From contig JAKLLO010000002.1 of NCBI GenBank assembly GCA_023150095.1, positions 1 through 64,000 of the forward strand: a stretch of DNA of 64,000 nt, in the 5' to 3' direction. The notes below the pieces were generated by a model that saw only the letters and a program-made list of their open reading frames with translations, searched no databases and was not told where the DNA came from. The position numbers and the translations under genes were made by a program. Below, piece by piece: positions 31,074 through 38,993 of this stretch. Positions within the stretch are counted from its first letter, which is position 1. The number at the start of each line of letters is the position of its first letter. Source of the stretch: Zoogloea sp. (lineage in GTDB: Bacteria > Pseudomonadota > Gammaproteobacteria > Burkholderiales > Rhodocyclaceae).

Positions 31074-31267
31074 GCTGATTGGATGGCGTCTGAAGCAGGG
31101 CGCCAGCTTCGCACGGTAGCGCGTTGCTCCGGGCGGGCGAACCATGAATTTAAGAAAAACTTATTACAAATCTACGATCTGCGTGCAGCCCGGCGCAAAT
31201 AAAACGCCCGCGCCGGGTAGCCCGAGGGTAGCGCGGCCAAGGCCCGGGCGTGGCGCACGAAAGTCAG

Positions 31268-31519
31268 ACATGCGATCTCGCAAGTTTTACTTGGGACGTT
31301 CCAGCTAATACTTGCGCGCTTCCAGGTTGGATTTGGGAGGTTCCAGCCCGGACTTGGGCCATCCCAAGTCGGACATTCGTTTTTTCAAAGCCAGGCTTCG
31401 GATGGCCCAAGTCTGACTTACGCGCGCCCAGGCAAAACCTGCAAAGCCCCAAGTCCGATTTAGAACCTTTCAAGTATTTGTTGAGCGATTTCAAGTCGGC
31501 GCTTCGCAGGCCAAGCGCC
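31268..31519. repeat. Degenerate 21-bp tandem repeat array, about 12 units
   Basis: Units run in exact 21-bp register from 31268, for example 31289, 31310, 31331, 31352 and 31394. The best units read ACTTGGG-N6-TCCAAGT-like, as in 31352-31372 (ACTTGGGCCATCCCAAGT), so each can fold back on itself. Later units are more diverged. Frames stay open on both strands because 21 is a multiple of three; the encoded heptads differ by strand and resemble nothing known, so I treat it as non-coding. It lies between the 5' ends of the EAL gene and the 3' end of mltA. Confidence 0.85.
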
Positions 31520-31529
31520 GACATCGACC

Positions 31530-32789
31530 TCAGCGCGGCACCTGATCCCGCGGGTAGAGCACCCACATCTCGCCCTTCTGGCGCATCCGGCCGGCCTGGG
31601 CGCCGGCTTCGGCGCCGAAGCCCCAATAAAAGTCACCGCGCACGCCGCCCTTGATCGCGGTGCCGGTGTCCTGGGCCAACATCAGGCGGCGCAGGGGCTG
31701 GGTGCTGTTGGGCTGGGTGGTGGACAGGAACACCGGCGCCCCCAGCGGAATGCTGCGCGGGTCCACCGCCAGGCTGCGCCCGTCGGTGAGGGGCTGGCCC
31801 AGGGCGCCCACCGGCCCGCCGCCGTGGTTGGCCACCTCGCGGAAGAACACGTAGCTCGGGTTGGCGTTGAGCATCTCCTGCAGGCGGCCGGGGTTGGCCC
31901 GCGCCCAGTTCTTGATGCCGTCCATCGAGGCTTGATCGATGCGCAGCTCGCCCTTGTCGGCCAGCCAGCGGCCGATGGACTGATAGGGATGGCCGTTGGT
32001 GTCGGCGTAGGCGATGCGCACGATGTTGCCATCGGGCAGCTTCACCCGGCCCGAGCCCTGCACCTGCAGGAAGAACAGATCCACCGCGTCGTCGGCATAC
32101 AGGATGGCCTTGGCGGCGAACTTGTCGGCCATCCGCGCCACCTCGGCGCGGGAGTAATAGGGCACCACCTTCTTGCCCACCAGCCGGCCGCGCAGGCGCT
32201 GGCCCTTGAGGTCGGGCAACACCTCGCCCAGATCGATGGACAGCAGGTCGTCCGGCACGCCCAGCACCGGCCAGTTGTAGGCCCCGCCCTTGTGGCGGCT
32301 GCCGTTGATGAGGGGCTCGTAGTAGCCGGTGATGAGGCCTTCCTTGGTGCCGTCCGGGTTGCTCACCCGCCACGGCGTGAAGCGCGACTCGAAGAAGCTG
32401 CGCACCGCCGAGGCACCCGGCCGCTCGCCCATCCCGCGGGCCGCCTCGCACACCGACGCCCACACCGCCTGCCGGCCAACGGCCCGGCACGAGGCCAGGA
32501 AGGCCGGCCAGGCCTCGTCGATGGCATCGCCACTCCAGCCCGGCAGATCGGCCCACCCGGCCGGCTGCAGCGGGCGCGCCAGGGGCTGGGGCGCCGGCGC
32601 GCCGCCGGTGGCCGCCGGTGGCGTGACGGCAGGGGGCGGGGTGGGATGCGCGGGCTGGACCACCGGCGCAGACGGCCCGCTCACCGGACGCGGCGCGCCG
32701 GCACACGCCGCCAGCAGCAGCGCGGCGCAGGTGGCAGAAAGACGGGACAAGGCAGGAGAAGCGGGAATGGAGCGGAAGGGGTGGAACAT
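31530..32789 (-). CDS. mltA: Membrane-bound lytic transglycosylase A
   Basis: MltA cleaves peptidoglycan to 1,6-anhydro products at the outer membrane. The ATG at 32789 (MFHPFRSIPASPALSRL) opens a lipoprotein signal with lipobox LLLAAC; the frame runs on upstream but into the divergent small gene. 419 residues. A Pro/Ala-rich linker follows the lipobox. MltA domain segments are RFTPWRVSNPDG, GLITGYYEPLINGSR and FFLQVQGSGRVKLPDG. The 3D domain has QDTGTAIKGGVRGDFYWGFG with the catalytic Asp region. Confidence 0.95.
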   Translation of the reverse strand: MFHPFRSIPASPALSRLSATCAALLLAACAGAPRPVSGPSAPVVQPAHPTPPPAVTPPAATGGAPAPQPLARPLQPAGWADLPGWSGDAIDEAWPAFLASCRAVGRQAVWASVCEAARGMGERPGASAVRSFFESRFTPWRVSNPDGTKEGLITGYYEPLINGSRHKGGAYNWPVLGVPDDLLSIDLGEVLPDLKGQRLRGRLVGKKVVPYYSRAEVARMADKFAAKAILYADDAVDLFFLQVQGSGRVKLPDGNIVRIAYADTNGHPYQSIGRWLADKGELRIDQASMDGIKNWARANPGRLQEMLNANPSYVFFREVANHGGGPVGALGQPLTDGRSLAVDPRSIPLGAPVFLSTTQPNSTQPLRRLMLAQDTGTAIKGGVRGDFYWGFGAEAGAQAGRMRQKGEMWVLYPRDQVPR

Positions 32790-32874
32790 GGATGGGGTAC
32801 ACTCGCGGCTGGCAATCTTTACCCGCCCGAGTATAACCACCGGCCCGCCTCGCCGGGCCCGCAAAGGACGCGCC

Positions 32875-32985
32875 ATGTGGCTGATTGGCCTCGAACTCGG
32901 CCTTGCCGCCGTGCTGCTCGCCATCGTTGCCCTGGCCCTGCGCAGCCCGCACAAGAACGACACGGATGACACCCCCGATGACTGA
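32875..32985 (+). CDS. Possible 36-residue membrane miniprotein
   Basis: ATG at 32875 gives MWLIGLELGLAAVLLAIVAL followed by a polar, acidic tail ending in TDDTPDD. It is one membrane helix plus a charged tail. The ribosome binding site (AAAGGA) is 8 bases upstream and well placed. Its stop overlaps the start region of the DUF815 ATPase gene, so translation could be coupled. No family is recognised. The good ribosome binding site and gene-like topology support it; its small size limits confidence. Confidence 0.55.
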   Translation: MWLIGLELGLAAVLLAIVALALRSPHKNDTDDTPDD

Positions 32986-33841
32986 CCTCAACCAGTTCCT
33001 CTCCCGCGCCGAGCGCCTGCTCGAACGCCTCGAACGCTTCCTCCCCGCCGACGCCGCGCCGCCCGACTGGAGCGCCTCCACCGCCTTCCGCTGGCGTAAC
33101 CGCAACAACGCCAAGGCCCTGGTGCCGGTGCCGCGCCCCCACCAGATCCGTCTCGACGACCTGCAGGACATCGAGGAGAAGAAGGCGCGCATCGTCGCCA
33201 ACACCCGCCAGTTCCTGGCCGGCAAGCGCGCCAACAACGTGCTGCTCACGGGCGCCCGGGGCACCGGCAAGTCGTCGCTGGTGAAGGCCCTGCTCAACGA
33301 ATTCGCCGGCGCCGGGCTGCGCCTCATCGAGGTGGACAAGGACGACCTGATCGACCTGCCCGACATCGTCGAGCTGGTGCAGGACCGCCCGGAGCGCTTC
33401 ATCCTGTTCACCGACGACCTCTCCTTCGAGGACGGCGAGCCGGCCTACAAGGCCCTCAAGAGCGTCCTCGACGGCTCGCTGGCCGCGGTGCCCGACAACG
33501 TGCTGATCTACGCCACCTCCAACCGTCGCCACCTGATGCCCGAGTACTTCTCGGAGAACGCCGCCACCAAGCACGTGGACGGCGAAGTGCATCCGGCCGA
33601 AGCGGTCGAGGAGAAGATCTCCCTCTCGGAGCGCTTCGGGCTGTGGATCTCCTTCTACCCCTTCAGCCAGGACGAGTACCTCGCGGTGGTCAATCACTGG
33701 CTGGGCGAGTTCGGCGTGCCGGCGGATGCCATCCCCACCGCCCGCGGCGACGCACTGCAATGGGCGCTGCTGCGCGGCTCCCGCAGCGGCCGCGTGGCCT
33801 GGCAGTTCGCCCGCGACTACGCCGGGCACTTTGAATCATGA
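32978..33841 (+). CDS. DUF815 AAA+ ATPase
   Basis: 287 residues from the ATG at 32978 (MTDLNQFLSRAERLLERLER); an ATG at 32966 adds four residues. P-loop NTPase with Walker A LLTGARGTGKSSLVKALL, Walker B FILFTDDLSFEDGE and sensor segment VLIYATSNRRHLMPEYF. DUF815 proteins are AAA+ ATPases of unknown substrate, widespread in proteobacteria. The stop overlaps the Nudix gene start (ATGA) and the start overlaps the miniprotein stop, making a tight three-gene unit. Function is not known. Confidence 0.88.
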   Translation: MTDLNQFLSRAERLLERLERFLPADAAPPDWSASTAFRWRNRNNAKALVPVPRPHQIRLDDLQDIEEKKARIVANTRQFLAGKRANNVLLTGARGTGKSSLVKALLNEFAGAGLRLIEVDKDDLIDLPDIVELVQDRPERFILFTDDLSFEDGEPAYKALKSVLDGSLAAVPDNVLIYATSNRRHLMPEYFSENAATKHVDGEVHPAEAVEEKISLSERFGLWISFYPFSQDEYLAVVNHWLGEFGVPADAIPTARGDALQWALLRGSRSGRVAWQFARDYAGHFES

Positions 33842-34785
33842 GCAAGCCCCAACGCAAGATCGTCCACGTGGCGGCGGCCGTCATCACCCGCCCGGACGGC
33901 AGCTTTCTCCTCGGCCAGCGCGCGCCGGACACCTTCTACCCCGGCTACTGGGAGTTTCCCGGCGGCAAGGTCGAGCCCGGCGAAACGCCCCGCGACGCGC
34001 TCGTCCGCGAGCTGGACGAAGAGCTGGGCATGAAGGTGGACGTGGCCTGGCCGTGGATCGTCCGCGAGCACGAGTACGAGCACGCCCACGTGAGCCTGCA
34101 CTTCTTCGAAGTGCCCGCCTGGCACGGCGAGATCGACGACAAGGTGCACTCGGCACTGGCCTGGCAGCGTGCCGACGCGATGGACGTCGGCCCGATGCTC
34201 CCCGCCAACGGCCCGATCCTGAAGGCCCTGCGCCTGCCCCGCACGATGGGCATCACCCACGCCGCGGAGATCGGCATCGACGCCCAGCTGGCGCAGCTCG
34301 ACGCGGCGCTGGCCGGCGGCCTGAAGCTGGTGCAGATCCGCGAGTTGGCGCTGCCGGATTCGGAAAGGGAAACCTTCGCCCCCGCGGTGGTGGAGCGCTG
34401 CCACGCCGCCGGCGCGCTGGCCGTCGTCAATGAAGATGCAGCGCTGGCCCGGGCCATCGGCGCCGACGGCGTGCATCTGCCCTCCCGCCGGCTCGCCGAG
34501 ATCGACACCCGGCCGGATTTCGAATGGGTCGGCGCGTCCTGCCACGATCGTTCGGAACTCGAAAAAGCCGCCGCGCTGGGCCTCGACTACGCGCTCCTCG
34601 GCGCAGTCAAGCCGACCCACAGCCATCCCGGACAGGCCGGCCTCGGCTGGGAAGCGTTCGGCAAATTCGTGGAACGGCTGCCGCTCCCGGTGTTCGCCCT
34701 GGGCGGGCTGGCCGCCGGCGATCTGACCGAAGCCAAGGCCGCCGGCGCCCACGGCATCGCGGGCATCCGGGCGATCTGGGGGTAA
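33838..34785 (+). CDS. Nudix hydrolase fused to a ThiE/TenI-like domain
   Basis: 315 residues. Residues 1-130 are a MutT-type Nudix domain with an intact Nudix box (GGKVEPGETPRDALVRELDE then ELGM), suited to cleaning oxidised nucleotides such as 8-oxo-dGTP. Residues about 140-315 are a thiamine-phosphate-synthase-like barrel. There, residues usually used for catalysis look changed: QIREL instead of QLREK, VNED instead of VND, and GASCH instead of GVSTH. So the second domain is probably not a working ThiE. This fusion is known in beta- and gammaproteobacteria; the role of the second half is unsettled. Confidence 0.9.
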   Translation: MSKPQRKIVHVAAAVITRPDGSFLLGQRAPDTFYPGYWEFPGGKVEPGETPRDALVRELDEELGMKVDVAWPWIVREHEYEHAHVSLHFFEVPAWHGEIDDKVHSALAWQRADAMDVGPMLPANGPILKALRLPRTMGITHAAEIGIDAQLAQLDAALAGGLKLVQIRELALPDSERETFAPAVVERCHAAGALAVVNEDAALARAIGADGVHLPSRRLAEIDTRPDFEWVGASCHDRSELEKAAALGLDYALLGAVKPTHSHPGQAGLGWEAFGKFVERLPLPVFALGGLAAGDLTEAKAAGAHGIAGIRAIWG

Positions 34786-34791
34786 ACGAAA

Positions 34792-34816
34792 AACCGGCCG
34801 CTCAGTGCGGCCGGTT
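34792..34816 (-). terminator. Terminator overlapping the yacG stop codon
   Basis: AACCGGCCGC and GCGGCCGGTT form a perfect 10-bp stem around TCAGT. On the minus strand the stem is followed by TTTTTCG, a proper intrinsic terminator. The yacG stop (34802-34804) sits in the loop, so the last coding bases form one arm. Confidence 0.85.
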
Positions 34817-35005
34817 GAGGGGATCGGCGTCGTTGTCGAGGGGCGTCTCGCCCGCCACCCGATACTGATCGGTCGCCCACGCGCCCAGGTCGATCAGGCG
34901 GCAACGATCCGAGCAGAACGGCCGCCACTTGTTCTCCGGCACCCACTCGACGTCGGTGCGGCAGGTCGGGCACTTGACCACGCGGGGTTTGCTGGGCGAG
35001 GTCAT
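34802..35005 (-). CDS. yacG: Zinc-ribbon DNA gyrase inhibitor YacG
   Basis: 67 residues from the ATG at 35005 ([15 protein letters not shown]). Two Cys pairs bind zinc: [10 protein letters not shown] and [14 protein letters not shown]. YacG binds GyrB and inhibits gyrase in E. coli. The start overlaps the zapD stop by one base. The order coaE-zapD-yacG is the usual conserved neighbourhood. Confidence 0.93.
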   Translation of the reverse strand: MTSPSKPRVVKCPTCRTDVEWVPENKWRPFCSDRCRLIDLGAWATDQYRVAGETPLDNDADPLNRPH

Positions 35006-35760
35006 CAGAGATTGCAGAAAGTCAGCTCGAAGGGCACGTCGATATCCACCTGACCGGGGCGGGTCACGGTTTCGGCGTGCATCAGGCGGATGTTGAGGGC
35101 GTACTTGTTGGCGCTGGTTTCGGGCACGCACATGGCGCTGCCGTGCAGGCGGATGCGGATCATCTGCACCGTGCGCCCGCCCATGGTCTGCTGGAAGGCG
35201 CCGCGGTGGGCCACCTGGGATTCGGGCCGGCCACTGGCGCGCAGCAGGCGCAGCACGATGGCGAGGCCGTCACGGATCGGCAGCAGGGGCTGGACCCACG
35301 ACATCAGATCACGCCGACGCAGTTCGACTTCGCGGTTGAGCCAGTGGTGGTAGGACGGCAGATCGAACTCGCAGGCGCCGCCGGGAATCGCCGCGCGGCT
35401 GCGGATGTTCATCAGCCATTCGTTCTCGCGCAGATACTGGCCGGTCTTGCCGGCCATGGCGAGGAGCGAGGCGGAGGCCTGCTCGATCTCGTAGAGGGCG
35501 CCGGAGAGGGCTTCCTCGGAAATCTGGGGATTGTTGCGGAAGGACAGGAGGATCTGGCGCTGCCGTTCGAGCTCCTGCACCAGATCGACCTTGAGATCGG
35601 CGCGGCAGGCGACTTCGAGGATCTCGAACAGGGTGACGAGGGCCACATGGTGTTCGAGCGAGCCTTCGGCACGCACGAAATGCATGACCTTCTCGAAAAG
35701 GTCTTCCAGCCTCAACAGCGTGCGGATCCTCTCGTTGAGCGGATATTCGTAAGTAATCAC
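35005..35760 (-). CDS. zapD: Z-ring stabiliser ZapD
   Basis: 251 residues beginning [20 protein letters not shown], the typical start of ZapD (YacF/DUF1342). ZapD cross-links FtsZ filaments through their C-terminal tail. Segments such as [27 protein letters not shown] and [13 protein letters not shown] [16 protein letters not shown] are typical of the family. It sits between coaE and yacG; no pilD gene lies next to it, unlike some relatives. Confidence 0.93.
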   Translation of the reverse strand: MITYEYPLNERIRTLLRLEDLFEKVMHFVRAEGSLEHHVALVTLFEILEVACRADLKVDLVQELERQRQILLSFRNNPQISEEALSGALYEIEQASASLLAMAGKTGQYLRENEWLMNIRSRAAIPGGACEFDLPSYHHWLNREVELRRRDLMSWVQPLLPIRDGLAIVLRLLRASGRPESQVAHRGAFQQTMGGRTVQMIRIRLHGSAMCVPETSANKYALNIRLMHAETVTRPGQVDIDVPFELTFCNL

Positions 35761-35814
35761 GCGCGCGCCTGGATAAGGTATGGAAAATTGACGGTCAGAC
35801 CGGCGCGAATCATA

Positions 35815-36438
35815 TCACAGGCACTTCACCCGCGCCGCGCGGGCCAGGTAGTCCTCGTGCAGGCGTGCAACCTGGGCACGCAGGGCGTCCAGGCCGCCGG
35901 CGTTATCGACCACATCGTCGGCAGCGGCCAGGCGGGCTGCGCGGGTGGCCTGGGCAGCCATGATCGCCCGCACCTGATGGGCGTCGAGCCCGCTGCGGCT
36001 CATCACCCGCGCCACCTGGACGTCCTCGGGGCAATCGACGACACACAGGCGCGCCACACGCTCGCGGTAAGTGCCGGATTCGATCAGCAGCGGCACCGCC
36101 AGGATCACGTAGGGGGCGGTGGCGGCCAGGCACTGCCGCTCGCTCTCGTCGCGGATCATCGGGTGCAGGATGGCCTCGAGGCGCTTGCGGGCGGCCGGGT
36201 CTTCAAAGGCCAGCGCGCGCATCGCCGGGCGATTTAGGGCGCCGTTGTCGGCCACCACCCCGGCGCCGAAGGCGGCCTCGATGGCCGGCATCGCAGCACC
36301 GTGGGGCGCAGTGAGCTGGTGGGCGATGAGATCGGTATCGACAATGGCCGCGCCGAAATCACGGAAAAGATCGGCCGCGGCGCTCTTGCCGCTTCCGATG
36401 CCACCGGTCAGGCCCACCACAAAAGGCCGCAAGGTCAT
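35815..36438 (-). CDS. coaE: Dephospho-CoA kinase
   Basis: CoaE phosphorylates dephospho-CoA in the last step of CoA synthesis. The ATG at 36438 ([20 protein letters not shown]) overlaps the preceding stop (ATGA) and gives 207 residues. It has the P-loop [11 protein letters not shown], the DTDLIAHQL motif and [20 protein letters not shown]. With coaX further upstream, two CoA-pathway genes lie within 2.2 kb. Confidence 0.96.
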   Translation of the reverse strand: MTLRPFVVGLTGGIGSGKSAAADLFRDFGAAIVDTDLIAHQLTAPHGAAMPAIEAAFGAGVVADNGALNRPAMRALAFEDPAARKRLEAILHPMIRDESERQCLAATAPYVILAVPLLIESGTYRERVARLCVVDCPEDVQVARVMSRSGLDAHQVRAIMAAQATRAARLAAADDVVDNAGGLDALRAQVARLHEDYLARAARVKCL

Positions 36439-37169
36439 GGAGCACATTCGAGACGATTGGCGCCCTGGAGCCGCTCGGAAAGATCGCTCGCCAGGGTGGC
36501 GAGGCTGTCGGACGGGCCACGCACCTCGACCCGCAGCACGCTGGCGCCGCGGCTGGCGATCTGGGCGCTGCGCACGCCCTTTTCACGCAGCAGGTTAAGA
36601 TGACGGCCGGCGGCCTGCTCGTTCTTGAAGAGGCCGAGGGAGATCGCGAACTGGTTGGGGCCGGCGTCCTGGACGATGAAGAGATCTTCGATGCCCAGCC
36701 GGCGGAGCTCGGCCGCCTTGCGGTCGGCGCCCTCCTTGTTGCCCTGGCTGGGGATATGCACCCACCAGGAACTGGCGCCGACGCCGCGGCTCTCGGACAG
36801 TTTGAAGCCCGCGCCGGTCTTGGCGACCCGCGCCGACAGCTCGGCCGCCTGATCGGCGCTGAGCCCGCTGAACGCCACACAGGCCGGCGGTGCAGTGTCG
36901 GCGGCCCGGGCAGGCTTCGCCGGGACGGGTTCAGGGGCGGGTGCCGATTCGGCCGGGGCAGGAACGGCTTCCGGCACAGCGGCGGCAACCGGCGCGGACA
37001 CCGCCGGCGGCAACTCCGCCACAAGCCGCAGCCGCTCGGGGTTGAGCTGGTTGCTCAGACGCTCCGGCTCGCCGCCGGACGCACCCGAGCCGAGCCCGCC
37101 TTTCCAGACGGCCAGCGCCAGCAGGTTGGCGACGAGGAGGATAAGGACAGCTACACGTAAAGTACCCAT
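36435..37169 (-). CDS. Membrane-anchored SPOR-domain protein
   Basis: 244 residues. N-terminal membrane helix ([17 protein letters not shown]), a Pro/Ala/Glu-rich periplasmic linker at about 55-95, and a C-terminal SPOR domain at about 160-225 ([39 protein letters not shown]). SPOR domains bind denuded septal glycan, so a division-site or envelope role is likely. It lies between coaX-birA and coaE. Confidence 0.85.
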   Translation of the reverse strand: MGTLRVAVLILLVANLLALAVWKGGLGSGASGGEPERLSNQLNPERLRLVAELPPAVSAPVAAAVPEAVPAPAESAPAPEPVPAKPARAADTAPPACVAFSGLSADQAAELSARVAKTGAGFKLSESRGVGASSWWVHIPSQGNKEGADRKAAELRRLGIEDLFIVQDAGPNQFAISLGLFKNEQAAGRHLNLLREKGVRSAQIASRGASVLRVEVRGPSDSLATLASDLSERLQGANRLECAP

Positions 37170-37242
37170 GGCCGCAAGACTAACCCATCACAGTCAACGG
37201 GAAAAGGCACCGAATGCCCTGCAGGCGCGGAGACGCGCGTCG

Positions 37243-37962
37243 TTACAATTCTTGACGCATATGCGCCAGGCCTTCAAGGACAAGGTTCTCGACGAGACGC
37301 AGCGGGCATTCGAGATGCGGCGCCAGGTTGCCCGCGGCCCCACCATTGAGCAGGCACAGCGCGCCCTCCTCCGCCGCCGCCAGCCGGAACATCCGCTCGA
37401 TGGCGCCCACCTGGGCATGCAGACAGCCGGTGACGATGGCGTCCGCGGTGCGCCGCGGCGTGGTCTCGAAGCGCCCGTCGGCAAAAGGCAGCTGGGCGGT
37501 ATCGCGGGCGAGGGACATGCGCATCAGGTCGAGCCCCGGCAGGATCACTCCGCCCTGGAAAACCCCGGCGCCGTCGAGCAGGTCGGCCGTGGTGGCGGTG
37601 CCGGAGGTGACCACCAGCGCCGCCTTGCCGTGGAGCGCCCGGGCACCGACGAGGGCCGCCCAGCGGTCCGCGCCCAGCCTGGCGGGGTCGAGATAGGCGT
37701 TGCGCACGCCAAAGCCTTCGGCCTGCGGCCTGATCCATTCGGGCTCCAGCCCGCGCTCGGCCAGCATCGCGCCAAGCCGGCCACCGACGGTGGCGCCGGC
37801 CACGTTGGCGCCGAGCATCCGCCGCACCGGCCCCAACCCCGTCAGCACATCAGCAAAGCCATCCAGCGCCGACAACAGCACCGCGCCCTGACCGAGCCAG
37901 CGATCACCGTCGCGCAGCCCCCATTTGAGGCGGGTGTTGCCCACATCGAGAAGCAGATCCAT
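37243..37962 (-). CDS. coaX: Type III pantothenate kinase
   Basis: CoaX phosphorylates pantothenate, the first step of CoA synthesis. The ATG at 37962 overlaps the birA stop by one base; a GTG one codon earlier is possible. 239 residues. It has DVGNTRLKWGL at the start, LGADRWAALVGARA, VTSGTATTADLLDGAGVFQG and GGAAGNLAPHLE. The order birA-coaX is common in betaproteobacteria. Confidence 0.94.
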   Translation of the reverse strand: MDLLLDVGNTRLKWGLRDGDRWLGQGAVLLSALDGFADVLTGLGPVRRMLGANVAGATVGGRLGAMLAERGLEPEWIRPQAEGFGVRNAYLDPARLGADRWAALVGARALHGKAALVVTSGTATTADLLDGAGVFQGGVILPGLDLMRMSLARDTAQLPFADGRFETTPRRTADAIVTGCLHAQVGAIERMFRLAAAEEGALCLLNGGAAGNLAPHLECPLRLVENLVLEGLAHMRQEL

Positions 37963-38765
37963 CACGCCAGCCTCAGGGAGACTTCACCGGACAGCACCCG
38001 ACGGCGGCCCTCCGACGTATCGAGGAGCAGCGCGCCGTCGTCATCGACCCCGGCGCAGGTGCCGGCGAGTTCCTGCGCCTCGCCGAGGATGCGCACCGGC
38101 AGGTCGGCGAAGGCGTTGCGCTGCTGCCACGCGGCGCGCAGGGCCGGAAAGCCGGCGGCGGCGTAGAGATCGAGGAAATGATGGAGCTGCGCCAGCAGCA
38201 ACCCGAGCAACCGGTTGGGTCCCGGCGGCGACGCCAGACAGGCGGCCAGATCGGTGACGCCGGTGGCGGATTCCACCTGAGCGTCGGCAGGCAAGCGCAG
38301 GTTGAGGCCGATGCCGATCACCGCCGCCGGCGGCCGGCCGCGGGACGAGGACAGCTCGACCAGGATGCCAGCGAGCTTCCTGCCGTGGATGAGGACGTCG
38401 TTGGGCCACTTGAGCTGCACGCCCTCGACGCCGAGCACTTCCAGCGTGCGCGCCACCGCGAGGCCGACCACTAGCGACAGCCCGGCCGGCATGTGGGGCG
38501 CCGGCGTGAACTGCCAGCGCAGCGAGAAGGTCAGCCCGGCACCCGGCCACGACAGCCAGCTGCGGCCACGCCGCCCGCGCCCCGCGATCTGCCGATCCGC
38601 CGCCAGCACCGCGATCCGCCCGTCGTCGTCGGCCGGCGTTTCCATCAGCCGGCTGTTGGTGGAATCGCACTCCGGCACCACCACCAGCGAAAACTGCCCG
38701 GCAAGCTCGCCCAGCACGGCCGCCACCGCCCCTGCGTCGAGGGCCTCGAAATCGGAATGGCTCAA
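37962..38765 (-). CDS. birA: Biotin--[acetyl-CoA-carboxylase] ligase
   Basis: BirA attaches biotin to the BCCP subunit of acetyl-CoA carboxylase. 267 residues with the biotinyl-AMP loop GRGRRGRSWLSWPG, KWPNDVLIHGRKLAGILVE and a C-terminal SH3-like domain. There is no N-terminal winged helix, so it is a ligase without the repressor function. The likely start codon is TTG (38763-38765; reads MSHSDFEALDAG). Its stop overlaps the coaX start. Confidence 0.94.
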   Translation of the reverse strand: MSHSDFEALDAGAVAAVLGELAGQFSLVVVPECDSTNSRLMETPADDDGRIAVLAADRQIAGRGRRGRSWLSWPGAGLTFSLRWQFTPAPHMPAGLSLVVGLAVARTLEVLGVEGVQLKWPNDVLIHGRKLAGILVELSSSRGRPPAAVIGIGLNLRLPADAQVESATGVTDLAACLASPPGPNRLLGLLLAQLHHFLDLYAAAGFPALRAAWQQRNAFADLPVRILGEAQELAGTCAGVDDDGALLLDTSEGRRRVLSGEVSLRLA

Positions 38766-38865
38766 GAAGGATTACCTGATCGTTGAAACGAGTCGGTAAT
38801 TATGGCGGACAGGGGCGGGAATTGGGGAGCCTGAGGCTTTCAAACCGCCCCAGAGAACCTCCGGA

Positions 38866-38993
38866 CCGAAAGGGGTGGAGAAACCGTAGCGAGCGGCCCG
38901 AGGTCGCGACGAGGAGCGGAAACGTACAGGCGTACGTTGAGCACCGGAATCGCGAGATCGGGCCGCGCAGTAGGTTTATCCGCCCCTTTCAGG
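38866..38993 (-). repeat. Structured intergenic element, copy B (downstream of ntrC)
   Basis: Second copy of the element seen at 2584-2711. Outer arms 38868-38879 and 38979-38990; AAACC 38881-38885 with GGTTT 38973-38977; the 9-bp arms 38893-38901 and 38958-38966; TCGCGA 38904-38909 with 38950-38955; tip AACGTAC 38921-38927 with GTACGTT 38932-38938. Many bases differ from copy A, but the changes keep the pairs. The ntrC stop codon (38989-38991) lies at the end of the outer arm, exactly as secA's does in copy A. Confidence 0.87.

Noticed and set aside
31268..31519. CRISPR array
   Set aside because: Units are contiguous without unique spacers, and no cas genes are present.
31250..31654. Heptad-repeat protein on either strand across the 21-bp array
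   Set aside because: Open frames on both strands follow from a 21-base unit without stops; no ribosome binding site, signal or known repeat was seen.
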